Assembly (NCBI GenBank): GCA_025057395.1 | Contig: JANWXU010000006.1 | Location: 1-64,000 of the forward strand | Origin: Bacteroidia bacterium | Lineage (GTDB): Bacteria > Bacteroidota > Bacteroidia > J057 > JANWXU01 | Length of the DNA: 64,000 nucleotides | Reading direction: 5' to 3' | Shown here: one piece after another, positions 57,695 to 64,000 of the stretch | Layout: every line of letters begins with the position of its first letter | How positions within the stretch are numbered: position 1 is the first letter of the stretch | Notes under the pieces: generated by a model | Told to the model about the DNA's origin: nothing | Seen by the model: the letters and a program-made list of their open reading frames with translations, nothing else | The model's database searches: none | Made by a program: the position numbers and the translations under genes

Positions 57695-58270
57695 GTGACT
57701 CCGGAAATTATCCAAAAAATTGATGCAGAAATCTTTTTATTCCTTTATCATTTTAGGCATCCTGCTATAACTCCTATTTTTGAGCTAATTACTAATAAAT
57801 GGATATGGATACCATTTTACTTATCGCTTTGCTACTTTTTTTATCACCTTTTAGGCATAAAAAAAACCCTTCACCATGTAGTATGGTTGATTATTTTAGT
57901 TTTTTTAGCTGATACTACAGCTTCAAAAGTACTTAAGCCTTATTTTGAGCGGCTACGCCCTTGCAATGAGCCCCGGCTAATGTACCAATTTTCAATGGAA
58001 GGACGACCTTGTAGTAAGTCCTTTAGCTTTGTTTCCTCACATGCTGCCAATAGCTTTGCACTAGCTACTTATGTAACCCTATCTTTTCGCCGATCAAAAC
58101 ACATCAGACAAAAAGTAATCACCACTATACTTTGGAGTTGGGCATTTTTACATACTTATTCGCGGCTATATTTAGGGCTCCACTATCCTTTAGATTTAGT
58201 TGGAGGTAGTGCAGTAGGCATGCTCTATGCGTTAGTTATTTATAAACTAAGTCTATGGATAAAAATTTGA
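57695..58270 (+). CDS. PAP2-family membrane phosphatase
   Basis: A 191-residue membrane protein with about five hydrophobic helices and the three-part acid phosphatase signature: K-x6-RP (KPYFERLRP), SSHA (variant of PSGH; FVSSHAANSF) and SRxxxxxHxxxD (SRLYLGLHYPLDLVGG). It probably dephosphorylates a lipid phosphate such as phosphatidate, PGP or undecaprenyl pyrophosphate at the membrane. The start is GTG, three bases after the mutA stop, so translation is likely coupled. No other start fits. It is convergent with ruvC. Confidence 0.85.
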   Translation: MTPEIIQKIDAEIFLFLYHFRHPAITPIFELITNKWIWIPFYLSLCYFFYHLLGIKKTLHHVVWLIILVFLADTTASKVLKPYFERLRPCNEPRLMYQFSMEGRPCSKSFSFVSSHAANSFALATYVTLSFRRSKHIRQKVITTILWSWAFLHTYSRLYLGLHYPLDLVGGSAVGMLYALVIYKLSLWIKI

Positions 58271-58306
58271 TTTCAATTTAGTTTTTTGCAAAAAATTTTA
58301 AAAGTC

Positions 58307-58942
58307 TCAATTATTATCACTTCGAATTCTATGAGGATTATTTTGGATAAACTGTTCCCACTTTTTAGTAGTATTACTCTTAGTGCCCTTTGTAGTCTTA
58401 CTAAGCTTTTGAATTATAGTGGGAGAATCAAGAGAGGTAGAAATTCGATAATAGTGACATACGGCGCAAGCTAAAGCATCATATGCATCTAAAAAAGAAT
58501 CACCATACTGAACCTGTGCCTCTGGAAATAAATTAGCAAGTACCCCAGCCACTTGAGCCTTAGAAGCATTGCCGTAACCACAAATGGCCTTCTTAACTTC
58601 ACGAGGAGTATATTCAAAATATTCTAAATTATGAGCCAGGGCAGCAGCAATTACGATTCCTTGCATTCTGCCTAGCTTCAAAGTAGCTTGAATGTTTTTC
58701 CCGTAAAAGGGAGATTCAATAGACAATAAGTTAGCATTAAACTCATGAATTAAATTAGAAATACGCATATAGACCTTATGTAATTTTTGCCCGTGTGAAA
58801 GTCCTTGTTTAGCAAGCAGCATAGCCCCTAACGTAAGAAGCTTAGGCTTCTTATTTTCTATTTGAATTAACGCATAGCCTGTTACTACCGTACCAGGATC
58901 TACCCCTAGGATAATATTTTTTTTTCCCAAATTTATTTCCAT
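58307..58942 (-). CDS. ruvC: Crossover junction endodeoxyribonuclease RuvC
   Basis: About 211 residues. The four acidic active-site residues are visible: Asp in LGVDPGT, Glu in SIESPFYGKN, and the Asp pair in DSFLDAYDALACAVCH. GRMQGIVIAAA and YTPREVKKAICGYGNASKAQV are also classical RuvC motifs. It cuts Holliday junctions with RuvA and RuvB, which are not adjacent. The ATG at 58942 overlaps the TGA of the upstream signalling gene by one base (TGATG), so the two are translationally coupled. The C-terminal tail (about 40 residues, Lys/Thr/Ser-rich) is longer than in E. coli. Confidence 0.95.
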   Translation of the reverse strand: MEINLGKKNIILGVDPGTVVTGYALIQIENKKPKLLTLGAMLLAKQGLSHGQKLHKVYMRISNLIHEFNANLLSIESPFYGKNIQATLKLGRMQGIVIAAALAHNLEYFEYTPREVKKAICGYGNASKAQVAGVLANLFPEAQVQYGDSFLDAYDALACAVCHYYRISTSLDSPTIIQKLSKTTKGTKSNTTKKWEQFIQNNPHRIRSDNN

Positions 58943-61900
58943 CAAGGAATTTTAAAACCAAAAACAGTTACATCATCTAGCTGTTCTCTATCTTCTTTCC
59001 ATTCTTTCCATTCCATGTTGAGCATAGCTCGCTGAGTAGCCATAGATTCGTGTTGGGTTCTTAGAATCAATTCTCGAAATCTTTTAGTAGAAAATCTTTT
59101 TTCCTCAGGTCCCCCAAATTGATCAACAAAACCATCCGTATACATATAAATTGCATCTCCTGAGTTTAGTTGAATAGTATGAGTTTGAAAAGTTCTTTCC
59201 CCTTCTAACTGCTCACCACCTATAGACCTTTTAGTTGGCTTAATTTCATGGATTTCCCAATCTTGATAGTAATAAAAAGGAAGATTAGCACCGGCGTATA
59301 AAGCTACCTTTGTATCTAAATTAATAGTACAAACGGCTACATCCATACCATCTCGCGAGGTCGAACGCGATTCCTCATCGTCCTGTTTTAAAGCGGTTCT
59401 TACCCCTAAGTTCAAATGATAAAGTATCTCCCCCGGATGTAATATTCCTTTTTCATTTACTATTTGATTAAGAAGCAAATATCCAATAAGAGTTAAAAAA
59501 GCACCCGGCACGCCGTGCCCTGTTCCATCAGCCACCACAATTACTTTTTCGGGTCCGTGTGCAGCAAACCAATAGAAATCTCCTCCTACTCCGTCTCTTT
59601 GTCTATGCACAATAAAGTAGTTATCACTTCCTAAATTTGCCTCCAACATCTCTTTACTAGGAAGTATGTTATTTTGAATACGTTTAGCATACTTAATGCT
59701 TTGCATCAAAGAAGCGGTTGTTTCTTCTAATTTATGTTTCTGCAACAAAACTTCCCTATTAGCCTCTTCTAGTTTGGCAAATGCTTCTTTCAGCTTATCT
59801 GATAATAGCCTTTCTTTTTGCTCAAGTACCAGTCCAATAGAATCCGCTAAGGAAGAAACAAAATTTTGTTCGTCCAGCGTCCAGTCTCTGTGACGTTCAG
59901 TTTGCTCAATACTTAATATTCCTACAGGCTTTGCCCCCAAACGGATAGAAGCATCTAGAATAGAAAAAATCTTAGAAGGTTTAAAGAGTGAAGCGGCTAG
60001 CTCTTTAGTACGAGGGTCATTGACAGCATCTCTAGCAGCTATAATTTTATCATGCTCGACGGTTCTAATGTAAATAGGATACATATCACGTTCTAGAACA
60101 GTGCCGGGCTGGTGAGCATGGTAGGGTGTGTTTTGAACCACTGTTTTGCAACGAAGTTTATTCGGCTCTTCATACATCCATATACTAGCTCTTGAGGCGT
60201 TGAGTACCTCTAGGCCAATTTTAGCAATCAAAGGGAAAGCCTCTTCGTCATTTCCTTCTTTAAATGCCGGGTGAGAAGTAAGTTCCAAAAGAGCAGATTG
60301 CTGTTTTTTCAAACGAAATTCTTGCTTCTTTTGCTCTGTGATATCAAAAAGTACGTTTATAGACTTAATAGGATATCCTTTTTCATCTAAAACACAAGTA
60401 TTGGTAACCATTACCCAAAAGTAATCTCCGTCTTTCGTACGCTTTTCCAGTTCCCCTTTCCAAATTTGTCCCTTTAAGATAGTGCGCCATTGGTCTTGAT
60501 AAATTGTATCGGGCTGACGACCAGATTTAAGAATCGTATATCTTTTGCCAATTAGCTCTTCTCTCTTATAACCTGAGACACGTAAAAGTGCATCATTAAC
60601 GTAAATGATATTTCCTTCCATATCTGTTTCATATACCATGGAAGAATTATTGAGAGCATTAATATGTCCTTGTAATTCTAACTGGGCACGGCGCATCTGC
60701 TCATTGGTGTACTGCAAAGCGTAAGCACTCGACTGCAATAATTCTTCTTTATGTAAAGCATCGGCAAGGGCTGCGCGTATTTTTTCTTCTTGTTCTTTTT
60801 GATAGGTAATATCAAAACCTACTGCGATAAATTTAATAGGCTTGCCTTCTGTATTTAATACCGGGGTAATGGTCTGGGCCATCCACACAGGCTTTTTATC
60901 CTTGGTAAGATTTTTAATTTCCCCTTTCCAAACTTTACCCGCCGAGATGGTAGACCAAAGTTCTTGAAAAAATTCGGGCGGGTGGTGCCCGGAATTTACG
61001 ATATTAGGTTTATTACCTAAAACCTCTTCCTTAGAAAACTTATATCTTGTTAAAAAACCTTCGTTTACGTAAATTATCCTTCCTTGTAAATTAGTTTCTA
61101 CAACTAACGCAGCGTTATTGAGAGCGCTAATTTGCCCCTTGAGCTCAATTTGAGTGCGGAGCATTTCCTCGTTAGTGGCTTCAATTTCTTCTGCACTTTG
61201 CCTCAGCTCTTCATCTAATGCTTGGCTCTCTTCTAGGGTTAGCCGCAATTCTTGTTCCAATACTTTTTTGTTTCCTTGCTCTAGAGCCAAAGATAAAATT
61301 TCGGCAACAGATAATAAGAAGTTTTGCTCATCAATAGCCCATTCTTTTTTTCTACCCGCATGTTCAATCATTATAAAGCCTGCAAGCATTTCACCTAAAA
61401 AGAACGGAGCTATTAAAATACTATGCACATTATTAGGAGAAAGGTAAGCAAGATTAAACTTTTTATCAAGTTGATTATCCTTGTTCACGTCTGTAATAGC
61501 TGCAACAGTAACATAGGGCAGCCATTCAAAAAAATCAGGATAATCAGTCCGCTTTAATTCAACCCCATCTGAATGATAAAGAGTAGCTCTTTCGTAAATA
61601 TCAACACACTTAATAGTTTGTTTTCTATGCAGAAAAAGCCATATTCCTACTCGCTCCTCATCCAAGGCATAGGCAATAGCTTCTGTAATGCAGCGCAGAG
61701 CCTCCTTTACATTTCCCATTTTTAGGTCCTTATTCCGCATAAGCTCCTGCAAGGTAGCTTGCTGCTGCACTAAGCGATATTTGAGTTGTTTGGTACTCTC
61801 TACTATTTGCCTAGTATTTTCTAGTTCAATTAGGGTATTTTGGTGTTGCAAAGACAATTCTCTGAGCTCATTTTCCAAGGTAGATAGTTGCTTTTGAACT

Positions 61901-63192
61901 TGCTGTATTTCATTTACAAGGGCAGTAACTTCAGTAAAATAAATTAAGTAGTTACCATTTTGTAGCCTATTGTTATTCAGTAAAAAAAAGCGAGTCCCTT
62001 GATTGCCATCCCTTATCTCAAAGACGTTTTCTAGAGAGGGCGAAAGAATTTTTTCTTTTTTTTCTATATGACTTAATAATTGAGAAAAAGGAAATTGGTT
62101 CCAGCTATGAAATGCTAAGAGGTTTAGTAATTGAGCTTGCCAACGTACTAGCTGGCCCTGAGGAGTAACTTCAATAAACAAGTTCCCTTTTTCTTGGGCT
62201 AATTTATAGGCTTGTAGATCATTATGTAAATTTTCTAACTCTTCTTGAGCATTTTGGAACTTATGTTGTACTGCCCCTAGTTCACCTTCTAGTGCTTCAA
62301 GTTGTTGTTTATTTTTTTCCATATTTGCTTGAATATTCAAAATACTTAACGCTTGAGTTTCAGATAAGATATCAGCCTTAAATTCTGCCCTAGTATTACC
62401 CTTAGCTAAAAAAGCCAATACTCTATCTAATTCTTTATTTTCCTCTACTAAACGACTGATATGAATTGCAATGTTACGAAATTCACCCAAAAATTGAGAA
62501 GGCAATACAATTCTTTGGACTAAAGCTTCATGCAATTGGACTATTGGAGCAGCTAAATCTTTTTGCAAACTACTTCTAACATAAAAAAGAATAATTCCCA
62601 AACCTAGCAGCCCTAGAAAAGGTACCAAAAAAACAGCTAATAAAGATATATCATCACTATAGAGCTCTTGTAATTGAGATTTTTGCAAAAGAATGAGTTC
62701 ATCAATTAAACTGATAATATCTCCATAAAGAGGAAACGCCTGATCTTGCAAAATATCTAAGGCTTCTACAAATTGTTGTTCACTTTTTGCAGTATTTAGC
62801 GTTTGAATAAATGAAGCTCGTAATTTTTGTAAAGCTTCTAACTTATTAATAATCTTGATAAAAGAAATATTCTTTTCTAACCCTGGGTATATTTCCTGCA
62901 CTCTGCTCTGTAAGGAGGTTATAGAAATACCCTCTCGCTCGTATATGAGTTTGTATCCCGGAACATATGCCTTAAGTACTCTTGCCTGCAGATAATTGAA
63001 ATGGCTTTGTAAGTCTTTCTTTAGGTCTTCTAAAACCTGGATAGTTGGATAAATTCGATCAACGGCAATCAGCAGGTTTTCTCGTAAATGCCAGTAGTCA
63101 AAAAAAATAATTGTAGCCCATCCTATTACGTAAATAATAGGAATTAAAATTAGATTGGTAGCAATCTTTTGTATAGCATGCATACCTTGCAT
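58942..63192 (-). CDS. Membrane PAS/GAF sensor with PP2C (SpoIIE-type) phosphatase output
   Basis: 1416 residues. A helix at about 8-30 and another at about 180-205 enclose a helical periplasmic sensor. Then follow a coiled coil, a first PAS-like segment (about 330-420), a coiled coil, GAF (about 490-640), PAS (about 690-800; YVNEGFLTRYKFSKEEVLG), PAS (about 835-950; YVNDALLRVSGYKREELIG), GAF (about 960-1110) and a coiled coil. The C-terminal PP2C/SpoIIE domain (about 1165-1416) carries metal-binding motifs GVGGDFYWF, VVADGTGHGVPGAF and DDVTVFGFKIP. It would dephosphorylate a Ser/Thr-phosphorylated partner (classically an anti-sigma-factor antagonist) in response to several signals. No kinase or STAS gene is nearby. 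It overlaps the ruvC start. Confidence 0.88.
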   Translation of the reverse strand: MQGMHAIQKIATNLILIPIIYVIGWATIIFFDYWHLRENLLIAVDRIYPTIQVLEDLKKDLQSHFNYLQARVLKAYVPGYKLIYEREGISITSLQSRVQEIYPGLEKNISFIKIINKLEALQKLRASFIQTLNTAKSEQQFVEALDILQDQAFPLYGDIISLIDELILLQKSQLQELYSDDISLLAVFLVPFLGLLGLGIILFYVRSSLQKDLAAPIVQLHEALVQRIVLPSQFLGEFRNIAIHISRLVEENKELDRVLAFLAKGNTRAEFKADILSETQALSILNIQANMEKNKQQLEALEGELGAVQHKFQNAQEELENLHNDLQAYKLAQEKGNLFIEVTPQGQLVRWQAQLLNLLAFHSWNQFPFSQLLSHIEKKEKILSPSLENVFEIRDGNQGTRFFLLNNNRLQNGNYLIYFTEVTALVNEIQQVQKQLSTLENELRELSLQHQNTLIELENTRQIVESTKQLKYRLVQQQATLQELMRNKDLKMGNVKEALRCITEAIAYALDEERVGIWLFLHRKQTIKCVDIYERATLYHSDGVELKRTDYPDFFEWLPYVTVAAITDVNKDNQLDKKFNLAYLSPNNVHSILIAPFFLGEMLAGFIMIEHAGRKKEWAIDEQNFLLSVAEILSLALEQGNKKVLEQELRLTLEESQALDEELRQSAEEIEATNEEMLRTQIELKGQISALNNAALVVETNLQGRIIYVNEGFLTRYKFSKEEVLGNKPNIVNSGHHPPEFFQELWSTISAGKVWKGEIKNLTKDKKPVWMAQTITPVLNTEGKPIKFIAVGFDITYQKEQEEKIRAALADALHKEELLQSSAYALQYTNEQMRRAQLELQGHINALNNSSMVYETDMEGNIIYVNDALLRVSGYKREELIGKRYTILKSGRQPDTIYQDQWRTILKGQIWKGELEKRTKDGDYFWVMVTNTCVLDEKGYPIKSINVLFDITEQKKQEFRLKKQQSALLELTSHPAFKEGNDEEAFPLIAKIGLEVLNASRASIWMYEEPNKLRCKTVVQNTPYHAHQPGTVLERDMYPIYIRTVEHDKIIAARDAVNDPRTKELAASLFKPSKIFSILDASIRLGAKPVGILSIEQTERHRDWTLDEQNFVSSLADSIGLVLEQKERLLSDKLKEAFAKLEEANREVLLQKHKLEETTASLMQSIKYAKRIQNNILPSKEMLEANLGSDNYFIVHRQRDGVGGDFYWFAAHGPEKVIVVADGTGHGVPGAFLTLIGYLLLNQIVNEKGILHPGEILYHLNLGVRTALKQDDEESRSTSRDGMDVAVCTINLDTKVALYAGANLPFYYYQDWEIHEIKPTKRSIGGEQLEGERTFQTHTIQLNSGDAIYMYTDGFVDQFGGPEEKRFSTKRFRELILRTQHESMATQRAMLNMEWKEWKEDREQLDDVTVFGFKIP

Positions 63193-63214
63193 ACATCCTA
63201 ACCTTATCGTAATC

Positions 63215-63538
63215 TTAAGCGTTAAGGCAATTATCCATCCATTCTAAATAAGATTGATTTCCTTGAATAATAGGAAGAGCTATAATACAAGGCACCTTAT
63301 AAGGATGTAACTCCTTCACCTTCTGCTCTAAGGAAGAAAACAAAGCTAATTTGCTTTTTACAAGTAATAATGCTTCTTTATCCTGCTGAACTTTGTTTTC
63401 CCACCAGTAGCTCGATTGAATTTCAGAAACAATATTAATGCACGCAGCAAGTTTTTGTGCCACCAACTCATAACCAATTTTCTCGGCATTCTCTTTAGTA
63501 GGACAAGGAATATACACTATAATATACTCAATGTTCAT
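63215..63538 (-). CDS. cutA: Divalent-cation tolerance protein CutA
   Basis: A 107-residue protein of standard CutA length: VYIPCPTKENAEKIGYELVAQKLAACINIV, the WWENKVQQDKEALLLVKSK strand pair and ELHPYKVPCIIALPI. CutA forms very stable trimers with a PII-like fold; its role in copper tolerance is historical and the molecular function remains unsettled. The next gene (sensor/phosphatase) starts 22 bases downstream, so they may share a transcript. Confidence 0.93.
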   Translation of the reverse strand: MNIEYIIVYIPCPTKENAEKIGYELVAQKLAACINIVSEIQSSYWWENKVQQDKEALLLVKSKLALFSSLEQKVKELHPYKVPCIIALPIIQGNQSYLEWMDNCLNA

Positions 63539-63761
63539 TTTATAAATTTTGCTTTATTATCCAAAGACTATGCTGAGTAACTATATTGACCGCATCTAGC
63601 TCCTTAAGATACATAGTAAGATACACAAAATCGCTCTAAAAAATAAACCTAAGAAATAAAATCGAGAGTAATAAGAATGTTTGGCTGATAGCAGAAATTA
63701 TCGCTAGTTTAGCTGAAAAAACAACTGCTAAAAAGCTAAGAATTAACGGCTACCTTACTCA

Positions 63762-64000
63762 TTACTGAAAATGGGGCTTTCTCTTTTGCATAAATGCAGA
63801 TAGAGCCTCTTTAAAGTCAGAACTATCTAAAAAAGCCGCATTCCAGTTAGCCACAAAATTCATGCCCTCTAGAAAAGTATGTTCCTGAGCATAATTGAGA
63901 ACTTCTTTTATGCCCCTTAAAGTAATACTAGAATTTTGACTTACTTCGTATGCTAAGTACAAAGCTTCCTGAGGAAGTTCTTCACTATTGGCAATAATCA
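63762..64000 (-). CDS. Enoyl-CoA hydratase/isomerase family, C-terminal part
   Basis: The frame enters from the right edge and ends at 63762, giving 79 residues of the C-terminus: IANSEELPQEALYLAYEV, a helical segment and the terminal WNAAFLDSSDFKEALSAFMQKRKPHF, typical of crotonase-fold enoyl-CoA hydratases. The catalytic Glu residues and the start lie outside the window. It probably hydrates 2-enoyl-CoA in beta-oxidation or a related CoA pathway. Confidence 0.82.
   Translation of the reverse strand, partial: IIANSEELPQEALYLAYEVSQNSSITLRGIKEVLNYAQEHTFLEGMNFVANWNAAFLDSSDFKEALSAFMQKRKPHFQ

Noticed and set aside
58286-58474. 62-residue plus frame after the PAP2 gene
   Set aside because: Antisense to the ruvC C-terminus; no start context.
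63540-63761. Possible RNA gene in the gap before cutA
   Set aside because: No cloverleaf, strong hairpin or terminator could be drawn by eye.

Overview
The window comes from an AT-rich Bacteroidota chromosome. The best guess is a gliding or surface-attached member of the Cytophagales, but no marker here fixes the genus. The evidence is: several very large exported proteins that end in type IX secretion (T9SS) sorting domains (the YPNP...G.Y.L type and the gliding-associated FTPNNDGVND type); SprB-like, Ig-like and choice-of-anchor modules; a TonB-dependent receptor with an N-terminal carboxypeptidase-like domain; starts preceded by A-rich stretches instead of Shine-Dalgarno sequences; and TAnnTTTG promoter elements in front of several genes.

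Layout. 1-1169 (-): 5' part of a secreted CUB/Ig-like protein, cut by the window edge. 1451-1633 (+): a small membrane protein convergent with clpB (1685-4300, -). 4472-6340 (+): a Wzz-like chain-length protein and a short-chain dehydrogenase. 6539-13570 (+): a compact four-gene operon encoding a PLP amino-acid decarboxylase, an ATP-grasp ligase, an Ntn-hydrolase of the penicillin acyltransferase type and an exported adenosine-deaminase-family protein; this is my leading candidate for a little-described pathway. 13600-15620 (-): rarA, and a zeta-toxin-like kinase with an unexplained overlapping reading frame. 15918-20751 (+): a receiver-only response regulator, rpe, a TonB receptor and a flavin/2Fe-2S reductase.

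20862-55868 is dominated by secreted giants: a 4127-residue beta-helix protein with 32 Ig-like repeats, an 1858-residue propeller/SprB mosaic, a bacterial expansin fused to a T9SS tail, a roughly 1957-residue choice-of-anchor-L/PKD protein with a type B tail, and a 1443-residue propeller/Ig/FN3 protein. Between them lie a tandem TPR gene family in visible decay (33545-36240), an unrecognised 186-residue protein and a NYN-domain protein. 55938-58270 (+): a hotdog thioesterase, the small subunit of methylmalonyl-CoA mutase and a PAP2 phosphatase. 58307-64000 (-): ruvC coupled to a large PAS/GAF/PP2C signalling protein, cutA, and the 3' end of an enoyl-CoA hydratase gene.

The large surface proteins probably share one export route (Sec, then T9SS) and act in adhesion or substrate binding; the expansin suggests contact with plant or other cellulosic walls. 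The genes encoding that export machinery are not in the window. No rRNA, tRNA, CRISPR array, insertion sequence or origin was recognised.
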